Both the position numbers and the translations under genes were made by a program. From Brevundimonas sp. UBA7635 (GTDB lineage: Bacteria > Pseudomonadota > Alphaproteobacteria > Caulobacterales > Caulobacteraceae): 5,794 nucleotides of DNA. The stretch is from positions 4,976-10,769 of the forward strand of contig DLIT01000089.1 in assembly GCA_002483865.1 (NCBI GenBank), written 5' to 3'. Below the pieces are notes generated by a model. It saw nothing but the letters and a program-made list of their open reading frames with translations. It was not told the DNA's origin and ran no database searches. Within the stretch, counting starts at the first letter, position 1. Each line of letters opens with the position of its first letter. Positions 1-5,794 of the stretch are shown here, piece by piece.

Positions 1-440
1 CGACTGACCACCTCGACCGCCTGCCCCGCTTCACGCTCGGCCAGGGTCTCGCCAATGCAGATGATCGGCTCAAGGCCCGCGGCCAGAGCCGCCTCTACCT
101 TGGCGGCGACATCCGCGTCCGTCTCGCCGAAGCCAGCGCGGCGTTCGGAGTGGCCCAGAATCACCAGACTGGCCCCGACATCGACCAGCATCTGGGCCGA
201 CACGGAACCCGTAAAGGCCCCGGACTTTTCAGCGTGGCAATCCTGGCCGCCCAGTTCGACCGCCGAATCGGCCAGGGTTCGTCCCATCCGCTCAATCAGG
301 GTCGCGGGTGGACACAGGGCCACGCGACAATTTGCAGGCTGGGCTGTCAGCGCCTGCGCCAGGGCTTCGGCCTCGCCCAGGCTTGCGCCCAGGCCGTTCA
401 TTTTCCAGTTGCCAGCAACCAGCTTCACAGATTGTTTCAT
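1..440 (-). CDS. tpiA: Triose-phosphate isomerase, N-terminal 146 codons (runs off left edge)
   Basis: Interconverts dihydroxyacetone phosphate and glyceraldehyde 3-phosphate in glycolysis and gluconeogenesis, in the cytoplasm, as a TIM barrel. Reading the minus strand from the ATG at 440-438 gives a protein that opens with the family's AGNWKMN motif. Substrate-binding Asn11 and Lys13 fall in it. Further on are GGQDCHAEKSGAFTGSVS (about residues 65-82), the catalytic-histidine motif ILGHSERR with His97, and EPIICIGET (about 124-132). These match the first half of the family, which is usually near 250 residues. The catalytic glutamate and the phosphate-binding C-terminal loops lie outside the window. 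The start is chosen because it places the AGNWK motif at the usual distance from the N-terminus; only a weak, close AGAGGG precedes it. It is divergent from the ppiD-like gene. No frameshift or missing key residue is seen in the visible part. Confidence 0.97.
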   Translation of the reverse strand, partial: MKQSVKLVAGNWKMNGLGASLGEAEALAQALTAQPANCRVALCPPATLIERMGRTLADSAVELGGQDCHAEKSGAFTGSVSAQMLVDVGASLVILGHSERRAGFGETDADVAAKVEAALAAGLEPIICIGETLAEREAGQAVEVVS

Positions 441-494
441 GCCCTCTGTTTAGGCAGACCGTCCAAAGAAGCCAAGATGTTGACCGCCGTTGGC

Positions 495-524
495 TTGCGG
501 CCACGCCTGAACTGCCCCTATACC
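495..524 (+). promoter_or_regulatory. Candidate housekeeping promoter for the ppiD-trpE unit
   Basis: The 132 bases between tpiA and ppiD should carry promoters in both directions. The best plus-strand candidate is TTGCGGC (495-501), 15 bases, then CCTATACC (517-524). The second block matches 5 of 7 informative positions of the Caulobacter-type -10 GCTANAWC as I remember it. The first matches 5 of 7 of TTGACGS. The spacer is one base longer than the usual 10-14. A better -35-like TTGACCG at 480-486 lies too far upstream to pair with this -10. This is a pattern match by eye only. Confidence 0.25.
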
Positions 525-572
525 CCTGATCAAAGCGCTCTTTTAACGCTGGCCTCTGCAGGTTCTTTCTCG

Positions 573-2480
573 ATGATCTCCCTGTTCCGCGACTTTGCCA
601 AATCAAAATGGGCTGCGGGCCTGTTCGCGCTGATCATTCTCAGCTTCCTGATTGTCGGGGCACAGTCGGATGTCTTTTCCAACCTGGGCCCGCGTCATGT
701 GATCGACGCTGGCGACCGCAGCGTAGATTCGGTGCGTTTCCGCGGCGATTTCGAGCGGGAGCGCGCCTCGCTTCAGGAAGAAGCCGGTCGCCCGGTCTCA
801 TTCGATGACATGGTCGCCGAGAACCTGCACACCCGTTACCTGGAGGTTCACACCCAGCGTCTGGGCTTCCTGGACTGGGCCTGGAAGGCTGGCATCCGCC
901 CTGGAAAGGAGCTGATCTTCAAGGAGATTCGCCGCATCCCCGCCTTCTTCAACCAGATCACCGGCCAGTTTGACCAGGACCTGTACGAACAGGCTCTGGC
1001 CCAGCAGAACCTGACCTCCCAGATGCTGGAACAGGATTTGCGCGACCAATACATCATCAGCCAGTTCAGCGCGGGTGTCTTTGCCGGCGCACGCGTCCCG
1101 CGCATCTATGGGGCCCTGCTGGCTGGCCAGGCCCTGGAGACCCGCGACGGCAAGTGGTTCACCCTGACCCCGGCCATGGTCGGCACTACCCCGGCTCCCA
1201 CCGAGGAACAGTTGACCGCCTTTATCAAGGAAAACGAAGCCCAGCTGCGGATGCCCGAGTTCCGCACGGCCTCAATCGTCCTGTTCACACCAGGTGCCAA
1301 CGAGAGCCTTCCGGCCATCTCGGAGGAGCGCATCAACGAGCGTTTCGAGTTCAAGAAGGACAGCCTGTCCCAGCCTGAGCGTCGCACCTTCGTCACCCTG
1401 ACCGTCCCGACCAAGGCTGCTGCCGACCAGATCGCCGCGGACCTGCGCGCCGGCAAGGCCGTCAACGAGGTGGCCGCTGCGAACAAAATCCAGGCCGTTC
1501 CCTATCGCGACACGCCGCGCTCGGCTGTCGGTGACCCGGCTATCGCCTCCGACGTGTTCGAATTGAACGTCAATCAGGTGTCTTCCCCGATCCAGGGCCG
1601 CGTTGGCTTCACTGTGGCCCAGGTGACCGGCATTGCCCCGGCTGCCCCCGCCACCCTGGAAGGCGTGCGTCCGGAACTGCTGGCCGAACTGCGCGCTGAA
1701 GACGTCAAGGCCGCCGCCTATGCAAAGGTCGAGAAATACGAAGCCGCTCGTAATGAAGGCAAGTCGATTGCTGATGCGGCCGCCGCTGCCGGTGCCCGCG
1801 TCGTCGCCCTGCCGCCCTTCACTCAGGAAGGCCAGATGGCCAACGGCCAGCCCCTGAACGCCCCGCGTCAAGTACTGGACACCACCTACACCCTGAGCAA
1901 GGGCGGCGAGAGCGATCTGATCGATGCCGGAGAGGGCCAGTACTTTGCCGTGCGTCTTGACGACATCCGCGCCTCTGCCCTGCCGGACCTAGCGGAAATC
2001 CGCCAGCCGCTGACCCAAATGTGGATGCAACGCGAAACCCAGCGCCGCATCTCGACCAAGGCCGAAGAACTCGCGCAGCGCGTGCGCGCTGGCGAAGCCA
2101 TTGCCACAGTCGCCGCCTCGGTCAACGCACCGCTGGTCAGCCGCACCAGCATCCAGCAAAGCCAGGCCAGCCAGGCTGAATTGGGCGACGCCGTACTGCG
2201 TGGCCTGTTCGGTCAGGGCAAGGGCCAAGTCTTCTCCGGTGCTGGCCAGAACGGCTTTGTCATCGGCCAGGTGGACACTATCACGCCCGCCGACCCCGCT
2301 ACGGCCGCTCCCATCGTCGAGCAGATTCGTCCGCGCCTCACCCAGGATCTGGCCAACGGCCTGGCCCAGCAAGCCGTGATCTCGGGTGCAGCTCGCACCA
2401 AGGCCACCAACGACCCGGCTGCCGCCCTGACCGCGCTTGGTATTGATCCGGCTAAAGCGTCGGCGTCTCGCCCTCAATGA
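573..2480 (+). CDS. ppiD: PpiD/SurA-type membrane-anchored periplasmic peptidyl-prolyl isomerase or chaperone
   Basis: A 635-residue protein resembling PpiD, which is anchored in the inner membrane and helps newly secreted outer-membrane and periplasmic proteins fold. After a short basic N-terminus (MISLFRDFAKSKW) there is one hydrophobic segment at about residues 12-32, with the rest presumably periplasmic. Residues about 57-180 look like the helical SurA-N-type chaperone domain, including an EQDLRDQYIISQF helix. A segment at about 268-353 resembles a parvulin domain (RRTFVTLTVPT to VFELNVNQVSSPIQGRVGFTVAQV) but lacks recognisable catalytic landmarks. Residues about 360-600 form a further alanine-rich helical region. 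Length fits alphaproteobacterial PpiD-like proteins. The frame stays open upstream to 150, but 573 is chosen because the membrane anchor follows it directly and the upstream part is antisense to tpiA. A weak AGG lies 10 bases before the ATG. The 3' end overlaps trpE by four bases. Confidence 0.85.
   Translation: MISLFRDFAKSKWAAGLFALIILSFLIVGAQSDVFSNLGPRHVIDAGDRSVDSVRFRGDFERERASLQEEAGRPVSFDDMVAENLHTRYLEVHTQRLGFLDWAWKAGIRPGKELIFKEIRRIPAFFNQITGQFDQDLYEQALAQQNLTSQMLEQDLRDQYIISQFSAGVFAGARVPRIYGALLAGQALETRDGKWFTLTPAMVGTTPAPTEEQLTAFIKENEAQLRMPEFRTASIVLFTPGANESLPAISEERINERFEFKKDSLSQPERRTFVTLTVPTKAAADQIAADLRAGKAVNEVAAANKIQAVPYRDTPRSAVGDPAIASDVFELNVNQVSSPIQGRVGFTVAQVTGIAPAAPATLEGVRPELLAELRAEDVKAAAYAKVEKYEAARNEGKSIADAAAAAGARVVALPPFTQEGQMANGQPLNAPRQVLDTTYTLSKGGESDLIDAGEGQYFAVRLDDIRASALPDLAEIRQPLTQMWMQRETQRRISTKAEELAQRVRAGEAIATVAASVNAPLVSRTSIQQSQASQAELGDAVLRGLFGQGKGQVFSGAGQNGFVIGQVDTITPADPATAAPIVEQIRPRLTQDLANGLAQQAVISGAARTKATNDPAAALTALGIDPAKASASRPQ
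2477..2480 (+). promoter_or_regulatory. ATGA stop/start overlap coupling ppiD to trpE
   Basis: The ppiD stop TGA (2478-2480) overlaps the trpE start ATG (2477-2479). I see no convincing Shine-Dalgarno sequence in the 15 or so bases before this ATG, where the bases belong to the last ppiD codons. trpE translation therefore probably depends on ribosomes finishing ppiD and reinitiating. That would put both genes on at least one shared transcript, although a separate promoter inside ppiD is not excluded. Confidence 0.75.
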
Positions 2481-4018
2481 CCGACGTCGACGTATCGAGT
2501 AGCCCTCGTGAGCGCTTCGTTGCGGGACTGAAGTCGGGCCAGCCCCAGGTCGTTGTTCGCCGTCTGATCGACGACCTGGAGACCCCCGTCTCGGCCTTCC
2601 TCAAGGTGGGCCATGGCCGCCCCTACGCCAGCTTGCTGGAATCCGTTGAGGGCGGCGCGGTCAATGGACGCTATTCGATCGTCACCCTCGATCCCGACGT
2701 GGTCTGGCGCTGCCGCGATGGCAAGGCAGAGATCGCCCGGGGGCCAGCCATCCTTTCAGGCGAGTTCACGCCTGAAGACATCCCTGCCCTCCAATCCCTG
2801 CGCAGCCTGATCGCAACCACCAGCTTTGACCTGCCCGAAGGCCTGCCGCCCATGGCTGCTGGCCTGTTCGGCGTCTTCGGCTATGACATGGTCCGCCTGC
2901 TTGAGCCCCTGGGCGAAGCCAACCCCGACCCGCTCAACCTGCCTGATGCCGTCATGGCCCGCCCATCTTTGGTGGCCATTTTCGACTCGGTGAAACATGA
3001 GATTGTGCTGATCGCGGCCGCCTATCCGGACACTGCGATCAGGGCCGAAGCGGCCTTCGATGCCGCTCACGCACGCCTCGAAGCTTTCGAGGACCATCTT
3101 CGTGGCCCCTTGCCTATCCAGCGTGAGGCCGAGCAGGTGGCTGCGCCCGCCTTTGAGTCCGCAGTGGACGAGGCGGGCTTTTCCACCATGGTGGCCCGGG
3201 CCAAGGACTACATTAGCGCGGGCGACATTTTCCAGGTCGTACTGGCCCACCGCTTCTCGGCCCCGTGGGCCCAGGACCCGTTTGCCTTCTACCGCGCCCT
3301 GCGCCGGGGCAATCCGTCGCCCTATCTGTTCTATCTGGACTATGTGGACTTCCAGCTGGCTGGTTCGAGCCCCGAAATCCTGGTCCGGCTGAAGGACGGT
3401 CGCGTCACCATCCGTCCGCTGGCGGGGACGCGCGCACGGGGCGCGACCGCAGAACTGGATCAGGCGCTGGAAAGCGAGCTTCTGGCCGATCCCAAGGAGC
3501 GGGCCGAGCACCTGATGCTGCTGGACCTGGGCCGCAACGACGTTGGCCGGGTCTCATTACCGGGTTCGGTCGAGGTGACCGAAAGCTTCGTCGTCGAGCG
3601 CTACAGCCAGGTCATGCATATCGTCTCGAACGTGAATGGCCAGGCCGATTCGAAACTGGACGCCGTCGATACCCTCCTGGCCGCTCTGCCCGCTGGCACC
3701 CTGTCCGGGGCCCCCAAGGTCCGCGCCATGGCAATCATCGACGAACTGGAGACCGAAAAGCGCGGCGTCGGCTATGGCGGCGGCGTGGGCTATATCTCTG
3801 CCAATGGCGAGGCCGATATCTGCATCGTCCTGCGCACGGCCATGTTTGCCCAAGACCAGATCTTTGTTCAGGCCGGTGCCGGTGTCGTCGCCGACAGCGA
3901 CCCGGCCGCCGAATATGCCGAGACCCTGGCCAAGGCCAGGGCCCCGATGAAGGCGGCCGAGGAAGCGTGGCGGTTCACGTCCACCACGCGCGGCCACGTC
4001 AACTCAAGCAAGAACTAG
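2477..4018 (+). CDS. trpE: Anthranilate synthase component I
   Basis: Converts chorismate and ammonia (supplied by TrpG) to anthranilate and pyruvate, the first committed step of tryptophan synthesis, in the cytoplasm. The 513-residue length is normal for a free TrpE. The N-terminal domain carries LLES (53-56), part of the tryptophan feedback pocket. The chorismate-binding domain (about 233-490) has NPSPYLFYLDY (279-289), AGSSPE with Glu300, RPLAGTRARG (313-322), ERAEHLMLLDLGRND (341-355), His381 in VMHIVS, GTLSGAPKVRAM (407-418), GGGVGYI (434-440) and QAGAGVVADSDPAAEY (465-480). All main signature motifs are intact, so the enzyme should be active and, given LLES and NPSPY, inhibited by tryptophan. 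PabB is a possible relative, but the TrpE-type N-terminus and linkage to trpG and trpD favour TrpE. The gene is not fused to a glutaminase; TrpG is encoded separately about 300 bases downstream. Confidence 0.97.
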   Translation: MTDVDVSSSPRERFVAGLKSGQPQVVVRRLIDDLETPVSAFLKVGHGRPYASLLESVEGGAVNGRYSIVTLDPDVVWRCRDGKAEIARGPAILSGEFTPEDIPALQSLRSLIATTSFDLPEGLPPMAAGLFGVFGYDMVRLLEPLGEANPDPLNLPDAVMARPSLVAIFDSVKHEIVLIAAAYPDTAIRAEAAFDAAHARLEAFEDHLRGPLPIQREAEQVAAPAFESAVDEAGFSTMVARAKDYISAGDIFQVVLAHRFSAPWAQDPFAFYRALRRGNPSPYLFYLDYVDFQLAGSSPEILVRLKDGRVTIRPLAGTRARGATAELDQALESELLADPKERAEHLMLLDLGRNDVGRVSLPGSVEVTESFVVERYSQVMHIVSNVNGQADSKLDAVDTLLAALPAGTLSGAPKVRAMAIIDELETEKRGVGYGGGVGYISANGEADICIVLRTAMFAQDQIFVQAGAGVVADSDPAAEYAETLAKARAPMKAAEEAWRFTSTTRGHVNSSKN

Positions 4019-4203
4019 GGCGTGGAAGTCGTGGTGCCCTTATCCATACTCGTGGCGGGGCCCACTACCATGGTGCCAGCCAGCATCACCGCTGTTACAG
4101 CGGCAAAGGCGGCGGCAGCCAGCAGGCGCAGCGATTGGGATTTCTCGACGGGCGGCTCATGGAGCATGGCCCGGGCGACGCGGATAGCAGTTTTAGCAGT
4201 CAA
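4015..4203 (-). CDS. Hypothetical small single-pass membrane protein, 62 residues, TTG start
   Basis: I do not recognise this gene. It lies on the opposite strand in the gap between trpE and trpG and fills most of it. The translated protein has a basic, helical N-terminus (Lys4, Arg8, Arg11), a short polar linker (HEPPVEKSQS, 15-24), one strongly hydrophobic segment at about 25-48 (LRLLAAAAFAAVTAVMLAGT and on), and a Thr/Ser-rich polar tail. The charge pattern suggests the N-terminus stays in the cytoplasm; the hydrophobic stretch could be an anchor or an uncleaved signal. The TTG start is favoured by a GGAAGA eight bases upstream. The next in-frame start, an ATG at codon 13, has no ribosome site, and an in-frame stop closes the frame about 15 codons upstream of the TTG. 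About 70 per cent of codons end in G or C, as expected for a gene here. The stop shares CTAG with the trpE stop. It may still be a chance frame. Confidence 0.5.
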   Translation of the reverse strand: MTAKTAIRVARAMLHEPPVEKSQSLRLLAAAAFAAVTAVMLAGTMVVGPATSMDKGTTTSTP

Positions 4204-4211
4204 GACGGATT

Positions 4212-4217
4212 TCTTCC
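4212..4217 (-). promoter_or_regulatory. Ribosome binding site deciding the TTG start of the small membrane-protein gene
   Basis: On the minus strand GGAAGA (4217 to 4212) lies eight bases before the TTG at 4203-4201. The match and spacing are better than those of any other gene start in the window. This is the main reason for accepting TTG, rather than the ATG at codon 13, as the start, and for treating the frame as a possible real gene. Confidence 0.5.
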
Positions 4218-4316
4218 GATGGCGATGCTGCAGTGTCGCTCTAAGTCTTTAACGTCCGCTTTCCAACGGCCCCGGCTTGCGCATTTACCGGTGCCCTTCG
4301 ATCCAAGAAGCCTGCC

Positions 4317-4907
4317 ATGATCCTCGTCGTCGATAACTACGACAGCTTTACCTACAACCTCGTCCACTACCTCGCCGAGTTGGGAGCCGAGAGCCGCGTC
4401 ATCCGCAATGATGACCTCAGCGTCGATGAAGCCTGGGCCCTGAAGCCCGAAGCAGTCCTGCTGTCGCCGGGTCCCTGCGACCCGGACCAGGCGGGCATCT
4501 GCCTGCCGCTGCTGCAGACGGCACCGGCCGACATGCCCATCCTCGGCGTCTGCCTGGGTCATCAGGCTATGGGTCAGGCCTTTGGTGGCGAGGTCGTGCG
4601 CGCGAAAACCCTGATGCACGGCAAGACCTCGCCGATCGAGCATGACGGCCGCAGTCTGTTCAAGGGCCTGCCCTCGCCTTTTACCGCCACCCGCTACCAT
4701 TCGCTGGCGGTGCGCCGCGAAACCCTGCCAGATTGTCTTGAGGTCACGGCCTGGACCGCAGATGGCGAGATCATGGGGCTGATGCACAGCGACCGCCCGC
4801 TCCACGGCGTCCAGTTCCACCCCGAATCCATCGCCACCGAGTATGGCCACGAGATGATCGGCAACTTCCTCGATCTGGCCAATATCAAGCGGCGCGAGAT
4901 GGTCTAA
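4317..4907 (+). CDS. trpG: Anthranilate synthase component II (glutamine amidotransferase)
   Basis: Hydrolyses glutamine and passes ammonia to TrpE for anthranilate formation. The 196-residue protein is a complete class I glutamine amidotransferase domain. It begins with [19 protein letters not shown], typical of TrpG/Pab[10 protein letters not shown] (48-56) forms the oxyanion-hole region. The nucleophile Cys79 sits in [18 protein letters not shown] follows at 101-103, and His168 and Glu170 in [13 protein letters not shown] complete the triad. All catalytic residues are present. The start is fixed because the N-terminal motif follows it immediately; the ribosome site is poor (AAGAAG a few bases upstream). 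In many bacteria this subunit also serves PabB in folate synthesis, which cannot be judged here. Linkage to trpD four bases downstream and trpE upstream supports the tryptophan role. The 113 bases between this gene and the small minus-strand frame show no clear promoter, terminator or Trp-rich leader peptide. Confidence 0.97.
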   Translation: MILVVDNYDSFTYNLVHYLAELGAESRVIRNDDLSVDEAWALKPEAVLLSPGPCDPDQAGICLPLLQTAPADMPILGVCLGHQAMGQAFGGEVVRAKTLMHGKTSPIEHDGRSLFKGLPSPFTATRYHSLAVRRETLPDCLEVTAWTADGEIMGLMHSDRPLHGVQFHPESIATEYGHEMIGNFLDLANIKRREMV

Positions 4908-4911
4908 GCCG

Positions 4912-5794
4912 GTGGACAGCTTCAAGCCCCTTCTGGCCAAGCTGGTCGATGGCCAGGTTCTGACCCCACAGGAAGGCCACGCCTTCTTCTCGGCCTGCCT
5001 GCGCGGCGAGCCGACCCCGGCTCAGGTTGCCGCTGCCGTGACCGCCCTGCGCATCCGCGGCGAGACGGTAGACGAAATCGTCGCCTTTGCCACCGCCATG
5101 CGCGACGCCGCCCGCTCGCTGGAGCATGGCTTTGACGAGGTGATCGACACCTGCGGCACCGGCGGCGATGGCCAGCACACCTATAACATCTCGACCGCGA
5201 CCTCCTTCGTCCTGGCCGGCGCGGGCCTGAAGGTCGCCAAGCATGGCAACCGGGCCATCAGTTCCAAATCCGGCTCTTCGGATGTCCTGGCCGCGCTGGG
5301 GGTCAACCTGGACGCCACCGTGCCGCAACAGGCCCGCGCCTTGGATCAGGCAGGCATCGCCTTCCTGTTCGCGCCCACCTATCACGGGGCCATGCGCCAC
5401 GTCGGGCCGATCCGGGCCGAGATTGGTTTTCGCACGGTTTTCAATCTTTTGGGGCCGCTTTGTAATCCAGCACATGCAAACCGACAGGTGATGGGCGTCT
5501 ATGATCCAGCCCTGCTGGAGCCGCTTGTCGAGGTCCTGGGCCGCCTAGGCGCGCGTCGCGCCTGGACCGTCCACGGCCAGGGTCTGGACGAACTGACCAC
5601 CACGGGGCCGACCCAGGTGGCCGAATGGCGGGACGGACAGGTGCATCGCTTCACCGTCAGCCCGTCGGACGCGGGCCTGCCCCTCGCCACCCTGGATGAC
5701 CTGCGCGGCGGAGACGCCGAACACAATGCGGCGGCGCTAAAGGCCCTGCTTGCCGGCGCGCCGGGGCCCTATCGCGATATCGTCCTGATGAACG
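4912..5794 (+). CDS. trpD: Anthranilate phosphoribosyltransferase, first 294 codons (runs off right edge)
   Basis: Transfers the phosphoribosyl group of PRPP to anthranilate, giving phosphoribosylanthranilate, the second step of the tryptophan pathway. Translation from the GTG at 4912 gives [21 protein letters not shown], a normal start for the helical N-terminal domain of the class IV (nucleoside phosphorylase-like) phosphoribosyltransferases. The PRPP/magnesium motif DTCGTGGDG is at 79-87, with [15 protein letters not shown] following. [21 protein letters not shown] (110-130), the [14 protein letters not shown] segment (174-187; the residue before NPA is Cys, often Thr or Ser in relatives) and GLDELT (224-229) are also present. 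The family is usually about 340 residues, so roughly 45 are missing at the C-terminus. Only four bases separate it from the trpG stop, so the two are almost certainly co-transcribed. GTG is chosen because it gives the expected N-terminus; no good ribosome site is visible, which suggests coupling to trpG translation. Confidence 0.96.
   Translation, partial: MDSFKPLLAKLVDGQVLTPQEGHAFFSACLRGEPTPAQVAAAVTALRIRGETVDEIVAFATAMRDAARSLEHGFDEVIDTCGTGGDGQHTYNISTATSFVLAGAGLKVAKHGNRAISSKSGSSDVLAALGVNLDATVPQQARALDQAGIAFLFAPTYHGAMRHVGPIRAEIGFRTVFNLLGPLCNPAHANRQVMGVYDPALLEPLVEVLGRLGARRAWTVHGQGLDELTTTGPTQVAEWRDGQVHRFTVSPSDAGLPLATLDDLRGGDAEHNAAALKALLAGAPGPYRDIVLMN

Noticed and set aside
447..475. Minus-strand TTGGCTT, 14 bases, CCTAAACA as a tpiA promoter that would give a leaderless transcript starting at the ATG
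   Set aside because: Spacing fits, but both boxes match poorly, and a weak AGAGGG near the ATG argues against a leaderless message.
1272..1871. Minus-strand 199-codon open frame inside ppiD
   Set aside because: It is antisense to a well-supported gene, shows no recognisable domain, and long antisense frames are expected in GC-rich DNA with strong third-position G/C bias.
2756..3511. Minus-strand 251-codon open frame inside trpE
   Set aside because: It is a shadow of trpE, whose motifs are intact across the whole stretch; the antisense translation has no recognisable motif.
4089..4103. Perfect inverted repeat CCGCTG-TTA-CAGCGG in the trpE-trpG gap, a possible terminator hairpin
   Set aside because: The stem is only 6 bp with a 3-base loop, there is no T-run after it on either strand, and it lies inside the small minus-strand frame, where alanine and threonine codons explain it.
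4185..4200. Direct repeat TAGCAGT twice, two bases apart, a possible operator
   Set aside because: It corresponds to the repeated Thr-Ala codons at the start of the small frame, has no dyad symmetry, and resembles no operator I know; short repeats like this arise by chance.
4238..4266. Minus-strand TTGGAAA, 14 bases, CTTAGAGC as a promoter for the small membrane-protein frame
   Set aside because: Spacing is right, but only 3 of 7 and 4 of 7 informative positions match the Caulobacter-type consensus, too weak to list as a feature.
3265..4320. Plus-strand 351-codon open frame overlapping trpE and the following gap
   Set aside because: It is in another frame of trpE, and its arginine- and glycine-rich composition is what the shifted frame of a GC-rich gene gives; only its end at the trpG ATGA is of any interest.
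4200..4940. Minus-strand 246-codon open frame covering trpG
   Set aside because: It lies opposite a complete TrpG with all catalytic residues, and its translation shows only low-information antisense composition.

Overview
The window looks like part of a GC-rich alphaproteobacterial chromosome, most plausibly Caulobacterales (Caulobacter/Brevundimonas-like). The basis is strong G/C preference at codon third positions, the style of the protein sequences, and the neighbourhood tpiA / ppiD-like / trpE / trpG / trpD. The genus is an inference; no rRNA or other taxonomic marker is present. This is a compact housekeeping region. I see no mobile element, CRISPR array, tRNA, rRNA or phage gene.

Layout. 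Positions 1-440 (minus strand) hold the first 146 codons of triose-phosphate isomerase (tpiA), which continues past the left edge. A 132-base divergent intergenic region (441-572) should hold promoters for both directions; only a weak candidate is visible. Positions 573-2480 (plus) encode a 635-residue membrane-anchored PpiD/SurA-type periplasmic folding factor. Its stop codon overlaps the start of trpE (2477-4018, plus) in an ATGA. Next comes a 298-base gap between trpE and trpG. Most of it is taken by a small minus-strand frame (4015-4203) that could encode a 62-residue single-pass membrane protein. It starts at TTG behind a well-placed GGAAGA, and its stop codon shares a palindromic CTAG with the trpE stop. 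trpG follows (4317-4907, plus), then trpD (4912-5794, plus, GTG start, running off the right edge).

How the genes work together. TrpE and TrpG form anthranilate synthase: TrpG releases ammonia from glutamine, and TrpE uses it to turn chorismate into anthranilate. TrpD then transfers the phosphoribosyl group from PRPP to anthranilate. These are the first two steps of tryptophan biosynthesis. trpG and trpD are four bases apart and form one operon; trpE sits apart from them and is translationally tied to ppiD instead. TpiA (glycolysis/gluconeogenesis) and PpiD (envelope protein folding) are functionally unrelated neighbours.

Novelty. I find no convincing undescribed system. The points most worth a second look are the small membrane-protein frame lodged between trpE and trpG, the coupling of trpE to a periplasmic chaperone gene with no visible trp attenuator, and a PpiD whose parvulin-like domain seems to lack catalytic landmarks.
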